Source of the DNA: Homarus americanus | Taxonomy: Eukaryota; Arthropoda; Malacostraca; Decapoda; Nephropidae | Assembly (NCBI RefSeq): GCF_018991925.1 | Contig: NW_024727688.1 | Location: 124,001-188,000 of the forward strand | DNA: 64,000 bases | Direction of reading: 5' to 3' | Shown: positions 1 through 10,620 of the stretch, in pieces | Position numbering within the stretch: the first letter of the stretch is position 1 | Layout of the letters: every line of letters starts with the position of its first letter | Notes under the pieces: model-generated | Told to the model about the DNA's origin: nothing | Database searches by the model: none | What the model saw: the letters and a program-made list of their open reading frames with translations, nothing else | Translations under genes and position numbers: made by a program

Positions 1-248
1 GAGAACCATTTGGAAAGTCACTATTAATTCGTATATAACAAGAGGGATCAAGGTCTCTTCCTGGACATGTAAAAGCCAATAACACGTAGACAGACTGACC
101 GTAACACTCATACACTTATAGGACAAACAACAAACTTATCGATGGTCTATGAAGAGAATAGAATTAAAACATCCTAAAAGAGAAACAAAATACATAACTA
201 GGGACCTTTTAATTAGACTGTTAATAGGAAGTTAAAGGTTCACTAGTC
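1..248. other. Unique AT-rich DNA, no gene seen
   Basis: No open frame of note, no repeat unit and no RNA signature is visible here. It is ordinary non-coding sequence leading into the first telomere-like block. Confidence 0.6.
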
Positions 249-303
249 CTAACCTAACCTAACCTAACCTAACCTAACCTAACCTAACCTAACCTAACCT
301 AAC
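249..303 (-). repeat. Telomere-like (CCTAA)n block 1
   Basis: Eleven perfect copies of the pentamer CCTAA, which reads TTAGG on the minus strand. TTAGG is the ancestral telomere repeat of arthropods. Unique DNA lies on both sides, so this is an interstitial telomere-like repeat and not a chromosome end. Confidence 0.95.
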
Positions 304-654
304 CCCCAACTTTACTTTTAACCGTGAATAATAGTCCTCCCCACACTCAAGGTACTCGTCTAACACCTTAAAACTTTATATTACGAAAACGCCAATGATT
401 TAATGCCTATGATTAATGAACAACCTGTAACACTTTATTCCTTATTCAGACAATTTCAATCATCTATAACGATTGGAGTTTGAAATCATAAATAAATAAG
501 AAATTAAAGATCTTACATATGTCTCAGCTGTTATGTTCCTCCACCCATGTTAACACTGATACTATTTTCACGAGGAGTTTTATAATTTACAATAAAAGTT
601 TTCATTTATGTTATTACGAGTTTCTTGAGATTCTGGGCCCACGATGATGTGGTC
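304..654. other. Unique AT-rich DNA, nothing recognised
   Basis: AT-rich sequence without long open frames or obvious repeats. It ends where the 21-bp minisatellite begins. Confidence 0.6.
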
Positions 655-822
655 GTGACGTGCAGTAGACAGGTGATGACGTGCAGTACAGGTGGTGATG
701 TGCAGTAGACAGGTGGTAACGTGCAGTAGACAGGTGGTAACGTGCAGTAGACAGGTGGTAACGTACAGTAGACAGGTGGTGACGTACAGTAGACAGGTGA
801 TGGTATACGCTAGACAGGTGGT
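655..822. repeat. 21-bp minisatellite
   Basis: About seven to eight copies of a 21-bp unit carrying the core ACGTGCAGTAGACAGGTG, with the variants ACGTACAGT and one shortened copy. Because 21 is a multiple of three, it keeps frames open on both strands (a heptapeptide repeat such as SRQVVTC). These frames are a by-product of the repeat and show no recognisable domain. Confidence 0.9.
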
Positions 823-1205
823 GGTGAGCGGATGGCATAGGGAGGTGAAGCATTGTTGGTGGGCGGCAGACAAATGGTGGCGGGAGATGGGCGGCTTACG
901 GTGGGTGGTGGACAGGGGACAGCGGGAGTGGAGGACTGGGGCGGGGGGGGTGGAGGAGGGCGGCAGGGGTGGAGAGGCAGGGGGCAGGGTGGAGGGGTGG
1001 AGGGAGGGGCGACGGGGTTGAGGGGCGGGGGGCAGAGGGGCAGGGCAGAGGGGTGGTGGGGCAGAGGGGTGGCAGAGGCAGAGGGTGGCAGGGCAGAGGG
1101 GTGGCAGAGGGCAGAGGGGTGGCGGGGCAGAGGGGTGGCGGGGCAGAGGGGGGGCAGAGGCAGGCGGCGGAGCAGAGGGCAGCAGTGAGGGGTGGCGGGG
1201 TTGAG
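823..1205. repeat. G-rich imperfect repeat, GGGGCAGAGGGGTGGC-like
   Basis: The plus strand is almost pure G with A and T interruptions. The GGGGCAGAGG and GGGGTGGCAG modules recur from about 1020 to 1190. Runs of three or more G recur at short spacing, which fits G-quadruplex-forming DNA. Proline/histidine-rich minus-strand frames and glycine/arginine-rich plus-strand frames across it are low-complexity and not believable proteins. Confidence 0.85.
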
Positions 1206-1440
1206 GGCGTAGTGAGACGTGGTGGTCAGGTGTTTCATAACCAAACTGACAGGCAAATGACAGCTCTGCCTGGACGCCCACACCTAACTACCCCCCCACC
1301 ACCACCACCTACCTTTATCTGTTATTTTGTTCTACCCTTTCATTCCATTTTTCATATTTCTCTTCTTATTCATCTTCCTTCCTTTCTCTTAAAATTATTT
1401 ATTATTCCTCTCAAACCAATTAGGTATATATAACAAGTAT
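1206..1440. other. Pyrimidine-rich unique DNA
   Basis: A short transition from the G-rich tract to TTC/CT-rich DNA, with a C run near 1288. No gene is evident. Confidence 0.5.
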
Positions 1441-1464
1441 CTCTCTCTCTCTCTCTCTCTCTCT
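1441..1464. repeat. (CT)n microsatellite
   Basis: Twelve uninterrupted CT repeats. Confidence 0.95.
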
Positions 1465-2724
1465 CACTCACTTAAGCTTCCTCCTCTTACTTTCTCTTCC
1501 TTTATTCTTTTGTTCTTTCCTGTCTTCCTCACCTTTATTCCCTTTCTTACGTCCTCTTTCCCTTTCCCTTTTCTTCCCCCCTCCATCCAATCTCCTGCCC
1601 TATTCTCCAACCTTCCCCTCGGCCGATGCAAGGGGCGGTGTGCGTCGATTCTGCACGGGTAGTTGAGCTAAAAATTACAATTAGACCTTAAACGAGGCGT
1701 ATCAGAGCGGCTTGGTAGCGTGGGTTGGGCTGGGCAGGTGTGGGGAGGAACATAAAGTACCCGTTGTCAGAGCCAACCAAGGACATGCACCGCACCCACT
1801 CCCTCATTACCAGCCAGACATCACATCCAACATTCCGCCCTGTTTCACCTGGCCACTAAGGCGTCCCCAGTGCCCCGTATCGTAATGAGTTATCAAAATG
1901 GTCAAGCCACGAGGGATGAAATACTTAAAATCTATATTTTGGTGAAAAATTATAATGCTTCAACCGATTGGGTTCTGGTTAACAGGAAACTCTGTAAGAG
2001 AGATTCTCATCGACTATGATTGGATGATTAGGATGGGGGGGGGGGAAGTTCCCGGGAGTGGACGAGACTGGAGTCTACACGGTACTCGGCTTAACTAGCT
2101 GTTATCTTCCCAGTAAATGTGGGGGGCAAACGTCAGCTATACGAGGCAATTATTGGAAGTGACACGAAGTGAGCATTAACCTGTCATCCTGCTCTGTCAT
2201 TACCACCAGAGTGACACGTTTAGCCACAGTCTGAGAGGCTCTTTTTCTCCCTCTCTGTCTCCACCACACACGAGAATTCCTGAAGCTTGGCTCTGTCCTG
2301 TGTCTTACTGCCACTCACTTACACACACTTCCCCTCAATGTCTATCAGATTTCTTGATGTTTATCGGTTTATGTCTTATATCTTACCATCTGTTATTTAT
2401 TTTCATTAGTCTTTCAGATTTCAGTGTGTGTATGAGTCTTAATGCATGCGATCTTACTAGCTTTGACCTGTAAGTTGAAATCGTCCTTCTTAGATTTAAT
2501 GAATTTTTACTCATCGTTCTCCTTAATTACCTTAACTCGATGTCTGTATGTGTGTTACAGCCAATGATTTTTTGCTTGAATTTTCCCTCGAGGTTAAAAA
2601 AAATCTTGAAATCTGGAAGAGAAGAAGAACAGGAGGATGAGAAGAAGAAAGGAATAGAAGAAAGAAGAAGGAAGAGGAGAAAGAAGGAGGATGTAAATTA
2701 TAGAAGCAAAAAGACACAGCAATA
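1465..2724. other. Unique DNA, no gene recognised
   Basis: Pyrimidine-rich at first, then more balanced and locally CpG-containing around 1620-1880. A G run interrupts it at 2036-2045. Around 2610-2700 the sequence becomes purine-rich (GAA/GGA). Short open frames in the purine part (K/E/R-rich) are compositional. I see no splice-bounded exon that I would defend. Confidence 0.5.
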
Positions 2725-2995
2725 ACAACATCACACGGGCAGTAGGACAACAGTAGCAGCATCACACGGGCACCAGGACAACAGTAACAACATCACACGG
2801 GCAGTAGGACAACAGTAGCAGCATCACACGGGCACCAGGACAACAGTAACAACATCACACGGGCAGCAGGACAACAGTAGCAGCATCACACGGGCACCAG
2901 GACAACAGTAACAGCATAATACGAGCAGCAGGACAACGGGCAGCAGTATCAGCATAATACGGGCAGCAGGAGGAGCAGAAGCAGCACCACCACAC
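2725..2995. repeat. 31-bp minisatellite with 62-bp higher-order pattern
   Basis: The CATCACACGGGC box recurs every 31 bp (2729, 2760, 2791, 2822, 2853, 2884, then degenerate at 2915 and later). Units alternate between a CAGTAGGACAACAGTAGCAG type and a CACCAGGACAACAGTAACAA type, giving a 62-bp higher-order repeat. The last copies decay to CATAATACGGGCAG. The leucine-rich minus-strand frame over 2824-3216 is produced by this repeat plus the purine tract and is not treated as a gene. Confidence 0.92.
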
Positions 2996-3054
2996 CGGCA
3001 GCGTGACACAAGCAGAAAGGGTAGCAGGTGAAGTAGGACCAGAGGTAAGGGCAA

Positions 3055-3175
3055 AAGTAGAAGAAGAAGAAGAAGAAGAAACAGCATCAAAAGGAGGAGG
3101 AAGAGGAATAAGAAGAAGAGGAAGAGGAGGAGTAGGAAGAGGAGGAAGAATAAGGATGAGGAGGATAAGAGCAGG
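3055..3175. repeat. Purine-only (GAA/GGA) tract
   Basis: An almost uninterrupted A/G tract of GAA, GGA and AGAAG modules directly after the 31-bp minisatellite. Such polypurine DNA can form triplex structures. Confidence 0.85.
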
Positions 3176-4180
3176 AACACAAACAAGTCCCAGAGATAAA
3201 TTTCGTCAACATACACTCAAAAGATTAAAAGAATTTCCAGCGTCACACACACAAATATTTAAGATCCTTTGTGGACGGGGGAGCGCGAGAGGTGAATTAC
3301 GACCCCTGAACATTATGAATAACTCTCAACAACTCAGTGCCAAGAAAACCTCAGTTATATATTGTATAATTTAGTCGCAGCAAAATCCTAAGGCCGCGAC
3401 CAAAAACCCCGAGATGAGCGATAAATGTATTTCAACTATAAAAGATTTTTCCTGGAAAGATTCGTCGAGTTTTCTTCTAGTTTGGGGCTGCCAGGTACCT
3501 CATCCTTGTCTGTGGAATATTACAATTTGCATTCGCTCTACCCACGGCGCTGATTTATCCCTCACGCAGGACCATAAAAATGATGGGTGGCAGCAACAGT
3601 GAAAAATGGGAAGCAATTTAGTGGAGCGGGGAACATCATCGCCGCCCCCCCAAAGTCTCCACACTCCACATTTTCTCTTGTTTTACTCCCTCTTCCCCCT
3701 CATCCTCCTCCGGTGATTCATTACCCGTGAGTCATTACCCTATATTTCTGTTTACCTACATTCTTCTTCTTCTTCTTTCTCACCCCCACATAACGTCACT
3801 CTTTCTAATTATTCTTTTTCTCTAAACTCATTCTCTCTCTTCCTCTCTTTACTTCTTCCCACTTCCGTAAATCATTAATTATATCTCATTATACCATTAT
3901 TATTTTCTTTGTTTCTCTGTACCTTCTGCCCCCTATTCTTCTTCTTCTTTACCTCCCTCCCTCCTTCCCCATAAACTGCTGCGGTGTTCCATTATTCACC
4001 TGTTTTTTCCTTCTATTTTTTCCATCTAGTCTCCCGATTCTTCCCTTAAAAATATACAAGAAAATTTTTCATTCTTTACACCAACGGACTCCAACAACTG
4101 TGACGGAAGAAGACCAAGATCTGATCCAACCTTTTTCTGACATGCCAAAGATGTAACCAACACATATATAGATACATACA
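3176..4180. other. Unique DNA, pyrimidine-rich in its right half
   Basis: 3176-3640 is balanced sequence with small open frames that have no recognisable similarity. From about 3650 to 4020 it becomes T/C-rich with TTC clusters (3762-3780, 3941-3953). No gene is supported. Confidence 0.5.
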
Positions 4181-4318
4181 TACACACACACCTACCCCCC
4201 CCATACACACACCTACCCCCCCACCCACACACACACCTACCACCACAAACACACACCTAACACACCTACACCCCATACAGACCTACCCCCATACACACAC
4301 CTACACCACACACACACA
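4181..4318. repeat. Imperfect (CA)n / CACACCTACCCCC repeat
   Basis: The module ACACACACCTACCCCC and variants recur about every 16-27 bp. The glycine/cysteine/valine-rich minus-strand frames are an effect of this composition. Confidence 0.85.
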
Positions 4319-4537
4319 CTTAACTAAGAAAAAAAATCATTCTATCGGCAGAATATATACCAAGACCTCGGGTAACATGAATAGGCTCATTACGCAGTAC
4401 TATTTTGGCTTGTTAAGTAGCCCTGCTAAATGGGTGGTTAAGAAAGGGGTTCTATAGCCTAATTGCTGCCCTGAATAGGAAACCGTCTTCTGTGAAAGAG
4501 TTTGGGGGCAATTTTCGATAATGGTGGTGAGTAATTC

Positions 4538-4539
<2 letters not shown>

Positions 4540-4580
<41 letters not shown>

Positions 4581-4627
4581 TGTGCGTGTGTGTATCTCCC
4601 TCTTAAGCACACACACACACACACACA
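4540..4627. repeat. (GT)n followed by (CA)n, self-complementary
   Basis: About 19 GT repeats (4540-4577, extended imperfectly to 4592) are followed after some 30 bp by about nine CA repeats (4609-4627). The two runs are complementary and could pair into a hairpin. Confidence 0.88.
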
Positions 4628-4763
4628 AGAGGACAATACAAGATTCATATAATTTTATCTCCCTCCCCCCACACTCACATCCCTCTCATCCACGCACTCT
4701 TCTAACTCACACGCTGCTCACTTGACTCTCACTACCCAATCCAGCACGTAGTACAAGTGTGTT

Positions 4764-4830
4764 TTCTCTCTCTCTCTCTCTCATTCTCTCACCGTCTCTC
4801 ATTCTCTGTCTCCCACACTCTCACACATAA
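4764..4830. repeat. (CT)n / TCTC-rich tract
   Basis: A short run of CT repeats followed by imperfect TCTCNC modules, leading into the long C/A-rich tract. Confidence 0.8.
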
Positions 4831-5084
4831 CTTTTACTTTCCCATCCCTATACAGAGATACCTACACCCCCCCCCTTCCCTCTCCCCCTCCTCAAAATAC
4901 AGGCAAGCACACTCATCTCTTTCCACACTACCTACTTACTTTTCCCCTTTTAAAAACCTATTAAAAGAAAAAAGCAGCCACTTCTACCTTTCATATCCCC
5001 CCTCCCCTCCTACTTACTCATCCTCCTTCCCATCTAATCTCAACTCTACTCTTTACTCTTCTCCTTCTCTCCACTTCCCCTCAC

Positions 5085-5668
5085 ACAAACCCCCCCACAT
5101 CCCCCTCCCTCACACCCCCTCCCCACACCCACAACCCCCACACACACCCCACACACGCCCCACACCAACCCCCCTCCCCACACACAAACCCCTCCCCACA
5201 CACACACAACCCCCTCCCCACACACACACACACACAGCTCCCCACACACACACAACCCCCCTCCCACCCCACCCCCACACACACAACCCCCGTCCCCCAC
5301 ACACACACACACACAACCCCTCCCCACACACACACACCCCTCCCCCCACACACACACACACACCTCCCCCCCACACACAATCCCTCCCCACACACACACA
5401 CAACCCCCTCCACACAGACACAACCCCCTCCCCACACACACACACACAACCCCTCCCCCACACACACAACTCCCCTCCCCCACACACACACACATCCCCT
5501 CCCCACACACAGCCCCTCCCCGACACACACAACCCCTCCCCCCACACACACAACCCCCTCCCCACACACACACCCCCCACACACACACACCCCTCCCCAC
5601 ACACAACACACCTCCCCACACACCCCCTCCCCACACATAATCCCCCACACACATCACTCACACAGCTT
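5085..5668. repeat. ~580-bp CACACA / CCCCTCCCC compound tract
   Basis: The whole stretch alternates short (CA)n runs with CCCCTCCCC blocks. Spacing is irregular, so several period lengths overlap. The plus strand is nearly free of G. It produces a 314-aa proline/threonine/histidine frame (4757-5701) and three overlapping cysteine/glycine/valine minus-strand frames, all low complexity and none credible as a protein. Confidence 0.93.
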
Positions 5669-6681
5669 CACAAGAGACACACACAACACACACCACAATA
5701 ATCAATAAAGTGCTGGCTAAAGATTGGCTCAATTATAATTTCACATTCTTTCATGAGGGACGCGCCGCTGCCCCTCAATGACTCACACAGCTTCACCGGG
5801 GTAAGAGAGGTGGAGAAGCCTCGATGGTAGCCTTCGGGAGCCTTAGCCGCGAGGGATTATGTCAAGTTTAAATGGGGAGAAGTTATGTGAGTCTTCTATA
5901 GGGAGGAGTTATATGATTCTTATACGGGAAGAGCCTAAAGAAATCTCAGATATGTGGAACCTGGACGAGCATTATAGTTAACCAATTATACAAGGAAATC
6001 GTTAACAAGCGTCAGTGATCATAAAATAGACTTGTAGACATTAAAAGTACGATGGGAAGACGGAGCATTACCATAGGGAAGCCAGAGGAGGGAGAGAAAC
6101 ACAGAGAGTGATGACAGCTCTGTGGGGGAACCTAGTATAAAGCCTTCAATACAATAAGCCTTCCTGGGAGCCTGAGGAAGAAGAGGCGAGTGATTTTTTC
6201 TGGATTCACAATAGGTCGAGGTCTCAAAGCTAATAACCCCGAACCCCAAACCCAGAGACCCTTACAGAAATAACAATTATAATATAAAAAGGTAATGCCA
6301 TTTGAGATTTCTAATACTATATATAACATGAATTAACACGTCTTTTATATTATTTCATTACAACTAAGATCCAATTATCTCTATAGAGGGGCCAGGCGTT
6401 CTGTACTTAGAGGTTCGGTAGTAACTCAGACCCAACCTACTCTGAATCAGGGGGAACCATTGGCTTCAACTATAAGTACCATCCTAGGTGATCACTTTAT
6501 AAACAAGGAGGCGAGAAGGTGACTTAACGACGGAGGAGATTTAGAGACCAACAGAGAAAATGTTTTAGTCAATACAATAACTGTGATAATGTTCAGTAGT
6601 TACCAGCAGCAGAAGGAAGAAGGTTAACAGTCCTTAAAACAACAACGATTAAAGTCTCAAGATCAACATGAAGACAGACAG
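5669..6681. other. Unique DNA, no gene recognised
   Basis: Balanced to AT-rich sequence. Around 5760-5880 it is locally GC-rich. Two overlapping minus-strand open frames near 6019-6329 (65-76 codons) lack recognisable motifs and sit at a length expected by chance. Confidence 0.5.
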
Positions 6682-6766
6682 ACAGACAAAGGCTCTATCC
6701 CAGCAACACTAAACAACCTTTGTTTAGTGTTGCTAAGAGAGAAAGAGAGAGAGAGCCTTTGTCTGT
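6682..6766. other. Nested perfect hairpin, 15-bp inner and 15-bp outer stems
   Basis: The inner arms 6702-6716 (AGCAACACTAAACAA) and 6720-6734 are perfect reverse complements around a 3-nt loop. A second pair, 6682-6696 (ACAGACAAAGGCTCT) and 6752-6766, is also perfect. The internal loop between stems is asymmetric: 5 nt on the left and a 17-nt purine run on the right. This could be an RNA hairpin, a tiny inverted-repeat element or a recent local inversion duplication. The sequence cannot decide. Confidence 0.8.
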
Positions 6767-6808
6767 GTCCCTGTGTTGTGACCTCTGTGCATTCGAACAC
6801 ACACATGT

Positions 6809-6850
6809 CTGTTTCAACATGTAAATGATTTTGAGTTTGTGTTGAAACAG
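6809..6850. other. Second hairpin, 11-bp perfect stem
   Basis: CTGTTTCAACA at 6809-6819 pairs perfectly with 6840-6850 around a 20-nt loop. It lies only 43 bp after the nested hairpin, so the two may belong to one element. Confidence 0.7.
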
Positions 6851-7066
6851 CCAAGAGTCGACAGTGCCAAGGTAATAAAGTTGGGGGAGGAAGGGGTGGT
6901 GCCGCCCCCCTCCCATCAACTATTCCTTACCTTCTCGTGCATAACATTTAACTATTAACTGCCTTAACCCACCCTGAACTAAATAAGACATTATATTTAT
7001 AGGTACGGCAAGCATAAAATATTTCAGCATATTTTCACCCTCTCCATCGCCACATAAGACAGGAAA
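6851..7066. other. Unique DNA, nothing recognised
   Basis: Short AT-rich spacer between the hairpins and the minisatellite. Confidence 0.5.
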
Positions 7067-7400
7067 CATGGTAGCGAACCCAACATGGCCTGGTCACCAT
7101 GGTAGTGTACCCAACATGGCCTGGTCACCATGGTAGTGTACCCAACATGGCCTGGTCACCAAGGTAGTGTACCCAACATGGCCTGGTCACCAAGGTAGTG
7201 TACCCAACATGGCCTGGTCACCATGGTAGTGTACCCAACATGGCCTGGTCACCATGGTAGTGTACCCAACATGGCCTGGTCACCATGGTAGTGTACCCAA
7301 CATGGCCTGGTAACCAGTGTACTCAACATGGCCTGGTAACCATGGCAGTGTACCCAACATGGCCTGGTAACCAGTGTACCCAACATAGCCAGGTCACCAA
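7067..7400. repeat. 31-bp minisatellite with TGGCCTGGTCACCATGGTAG core
   Basis: CAACATGGCC recurs at 7081, 7112, 7143, 7174, 7205, 7236, 7267 and 7298, exactly 31 bp apart. Three further copies (7324, 7355, 7381) alternate 26 and 31 bp because ATGGTA-type bases were lost. Each unit contains the palindrome ACCATGGT or a variant. Copies are over 90% alike, so the array is young. The unit is not a multiple of three, and open frames across it change reading. Confidence 0.95.
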
Positions 7401-8065
7401 AGTCAAAACAAAGCATCATGGCTGCTCGGGCCTCGATCCAGCTTTTCAGACCCTTGATAACCTGATTAAAATGCAACACCAGATTCTGTGCCGTGATGCC
7501 GTCCAGTCTTATCTATGTTCATCGACTAGCGCAAAGCTGCTCTTCCTGTTAACAAACATTACTTGATGTTAGTTTACCAGGATATAGAGGTGATTTTGTC
7601 CACAATTACGAGGCGAGGATTTTAAACTGGATGAACATTAATGGTGTGTAAATAAAAATATAGGCAAAAATAATGACTATTAGCTGTGTCAGCGCCGGCC
7701 AGTCAAACATTTCTTTCATTCAGTCAATCAGTCAGTCAGTCAATCAGTATGTCATTCAGTCAATCACGATTAGCATTCAGAGAGCTGACAGACGCATGGT
7801 AAAAATATGTCAACTAGGAAATAGAAAAATTGATGCCACGCTAAAAGACGATAACACGACACACAACAAACCCTGCACAGTTAGTGGTGCTTAATGCGTC
7901 GAAAGCTGAGTAGTAGAGTTTAATGATTGACGAGTAATTTGCAGTTATGAAGGCTGAGCTGAGCTGATACTTCCAGAGAACACCGCCGTCAATCTAGACC
8001 AGTGGGATTGAGTCAGGAGAGGTAAACATTCGTGATTTTAGTGATGTTATGAGGCTCGGTGCCTA

Positions 8066-8070
<5 letters not shown>
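7401..8070. other. Unique DNA with a CAGT-linked dispersed repeat
   Basis: Apart from the CAGT/CAAT repeat block at 7713-7790 (listed separately), this is AT-rich non-coding sequence. Open frames of 73-93 codons here show no recognisable domain. Confidence 0.5.
7713..7790 (+). repeat. (CAGT)n block joined to an ATTCAGAGAGCTGACAGACGC tail (dispersed repeat)
   Basis: Imperfect CAGT/CAAT tetramers are followed by ATTCAGAGAGCTGACAGACG. The same arrangement, (CAGT)n then ATTCAAAGAGCTGGCTGACG, occurs at 26637-26688. Two copies of a tetramer run plus the same tail point to a dispersed repeat family with a built-in microsatellite. Confidence 0.6.
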
Positions 8071-8106
<36 letters not shown>

Positions 8107-8635
8107 CTCTTCCTTCCTCCCTTCTCTCTATACATAATTCCCTTCTCTCTACTTAATTCCCTTCTGTCTCTACTTACTTCCCTTCTCTCTTTCCTCCTGT
8201 CCCTCTCTGTCCCCCTTTCCCTCTTTACTGCCTGTTATTTTTCTGCCACAGTCATTGTCTCCATTCCTACACTTTATATATTTCTCCCTCTTTCCCTCTC
8301 ATATTCTCCTCCCCTCACCCACTCTTTCATACTTCGTTTCTCTTTTCTACATTCTATTTTTATTTTTTCTAATTTTTCTCTCTCATTATCTCTCTCACTG
8401 TCCCTCATCTCTCTCACTATCTCTCTCACTATCCCTCATCTCTCTCACTATCCCTCATCTCTCTCACTATCCTTCATCTCTCTTTATCTCTCTCTCTCTC
8501 ACTATCCCTCATCTCTCTCACTATCTCTCTCACTATCCCTCATCTCTCTCACTATCCCACATCTCTCTCATTATCTCTCTCACTGACCCTCATCTCTCAC
8601 TATCTCTCTCTCTCTCACCATCTCTCTAGCTCTAC
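8071..8635. repeat. (CT)n microsatellite and CTCTCTCACTATCCCTCAT minisatellite
   Basis: 8071-8102 is about 16 CT repeats. 8103-8375 is T/C-rich. From about 8380 to 8635 a unit of about 19 bp, CTCTCTCACTATCCCTCAT, repeats with shortened variants CTCTCTCACTAT. The plus-strand leucine/serine-rich frames (to 175 codons) come from this composition. They would look like transmembrane segments, but they are not believed to be protein. Confidence 0.9.
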
Positions 8636-9200
8636 TTATCATCAGCAACCACTCCCTCCCTAAATTCCATCACAAATATTACTCACAGATATGAAACCCC
8701 TCTCCCAAGGATTCCTCCCCACCCCTTCTCCCCCCAATAACCCTCCCCTTCCCCCAATGACCCCTCCCAATCCCTAGATGAGCCCCGTCCCAAAACCATC
8801 CATTCACAGTAATTTGTCAAAAGTTTTAAGGGGACTCCTCTGGTCCCTTTCACGTTGCCATTGGGTGCATCTCATCTCCCCCCTCCCCCTCCCCCTCATC
8901 CTCATCCTCCCCCTCATCCTCCCCCTCCCCTTCATCCTCCCCCTACCCCGGCCATCTGCTGCGTGGGGAAGGTTTTGTGTCAAGGAGGACATCGCCAAAC
9001 CCCTTCTCTATCAGGATCCAAGAATGAGGAAGGGAGCATAGGAGAGATGGGAGCGTGGGGAGGGAAGGGAAGGGAGGGGGACGAAGAAAGGAGAGAGGGG
9101 GAATAGAGGAGGGAGGGGTAAGAGAGAACGGAGGGGGAGGAGGGAAGGAGAGAGGAGGATGAGGATGAGAAAGACAGGAGAGAAAGAGTGTGTTTGTGTA
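8636..9200. other. C-rich tract then G/A-rich tract
   Basis: 8878-8946 consists of CCCCTC and CATCCTC modules. 9045-9180 is nearly pure purine (GGGAGG, GAGAGG). Between them (8947-9040) is ordinary sequence. Opposite strand composition across about 300 bp could allow partial pairing. Confidence 0.7.
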
Positions 9201-9935
9201 TGTATTGACATTTAGAGTGTTAAGAGTTGGTAGCAATTACAACTAGACAGAAGTTGAGATCAGTAGATAGAGTTGACAATCTCGAGACACGGTAATTATC
9301 AGGTAGAAACAGGTAAATAGACTGAAAACACACACAAAAATAGCCATTGCTATTTAATCTTCCTTCTTTAACTATTAAGGTTAGTAAATAGCAATTCACA
9401 AGGTGTATCATTCACAACCCACAACTTCTACATAAACTTTATATCTCTGGGTTGCCTCGGCTAGTTGTTGTTGTTGTTTTGGTTGTCGTTGTTTTAATTA
9501 ATTCAGGTGTTCCAATGGCCAGGGTCAATTTGCACTATTCACTAAGTCTTCCTCCGCACAAGACAGCAACTTTTAAACTGTACGATTCTTTTCTTTTGTG
9601 ATTCGAATAGTAAATGAAGAGAAGGTTACAGGTAGACAGGTGGAGGAAATACAAGTAAGGACAATAAAGAAAGAAAGATTTAACGAAGAACGAAAGAAAG
9701 ATTTAACGAAGAACGAAAGAAAGATGGAACAAATACCCCTTTATAAATGTAACAAAATAAAATTCATAAAATAACAAAGGTTAACTAACAATGCAACAAC
9801 TCCAAAACCTGATGATTCAACCTTGACGAAATATCTAATTCAACTCTCGGCCTCAACTCGAGTAAATATAAAAGGAAAATACTCAGCCTCTCTTAAAGTT
9901 ATTGAAAGGAAACGACATTTTATACAGGCGGATGG
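9201..9935. other. Unique AT-rich DNA, no gene seen
   Basis: Contains a GTTGTT cluster (9464-9490) and a 24-bp unit with core GAAAGAAAGATTTAACGAA present about two and a half times at 9668-9727. No coding signal. Confidence 0.55.
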
Positions 9936-9973
9936 GTGGGCGGGCGGGCGAGGGAGGGAGGGAGGGAGGGAGG
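9936..9973. repeat. (GGGC/GGGA)n microsatellite
   Basis: GGGCGGGC followed by about seven GGGA repeats. Confidence 0.9.
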
Positions 9974-10046
9974 AAAGGGTCACCACTATATATTCTCACT
10001 TTCTATGACGGGGGGATAAAAAGTCAACAAGGAGTATTATTAGAGA

Positions 10047-10472
10047 GTTTAAGTGGTGTTTATAGTTTAAGTGGTGTTTATAGTTTAAGTGGTGTTTATA
10101 GTCTAAGTGATGTTTATAGTTTAAGTGGTGTTTATAGTTTAAGTGGTGTTTATAGCTTAAGTGGTGTTTATAGTTTAAGTGGTGTTTATAGTTTAAGTGG
10201 TGTTTATAGTTTAAGTGGTGTTTATAGTTTAAGTGGTGTTATAGTTTAAGTGGTGTATTTAGTTTAAGTGGTGTTTATAGTGGTGTTTATAGTTTAAGTG
10301 GTGTTTATAGTTTAAGTGGTGTTTATAGTTTAAGTGGTGTAGATAGTTTAAGTGGTGTTTATATTTTAAGTGGTGTTTATAGCTTAAGTGGTGTTTATAT
10401 TTTAAGTAGTTTTTATAGTTTAAGTGGTTTTTATATTTTAAGTGGTTTTTATAGTCTAAGTGGTGTTTATAG
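10047..10472. repeat. 18-bp minisatellite, ~24 copies
   Basis: The unit AGTTTAAGTGGTGTTTAT repeats about 24 times. Copies in the left half are nearly identical; copies after about 10,330 gather substitutions (GTAGAT, TTTTAT, TAGTTT). Because 18 is a multiple of three, frames stay open on both strands: SLSGVY on plus and NYKHHL on minus. One base missing near 10,240 breaks the plus frame, which argues against coding. Confidence 0.95.
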
Positions 10473-10620
10473 GCAATAATAGTGCAAGCTTTTCGTTGTT
10501 GGTGAAGAAAGGCAAAACATCTACCATTAACTTGAGTTGAGGTTTTAATAGGGGGAATTTTTCGGATCACTTGATTAAGCACCCCAGCTCGTTTTCACCT
10601 GATGATTAACTACTCTAGCG

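Noticed and set aside
249..303. True telomere or chromosome end
   Set aside because: The block is only 11 copies long, with unique DNA on both sides and seven other blocks dispersed in both orientations.
4757..5701. 314-codon plus-strand frame, the longest in the window
   Set aside because: It is made of CA and CCCCTCC repeats, encodes only P/T/H-rich low complexity and has no domain. The opposite strand is equally open in three frames.
10047..10472. CRISPR-like array
   Set aside because: Repeats are directly contiguous 18-bp units without spacers, in a eukaryotic context.
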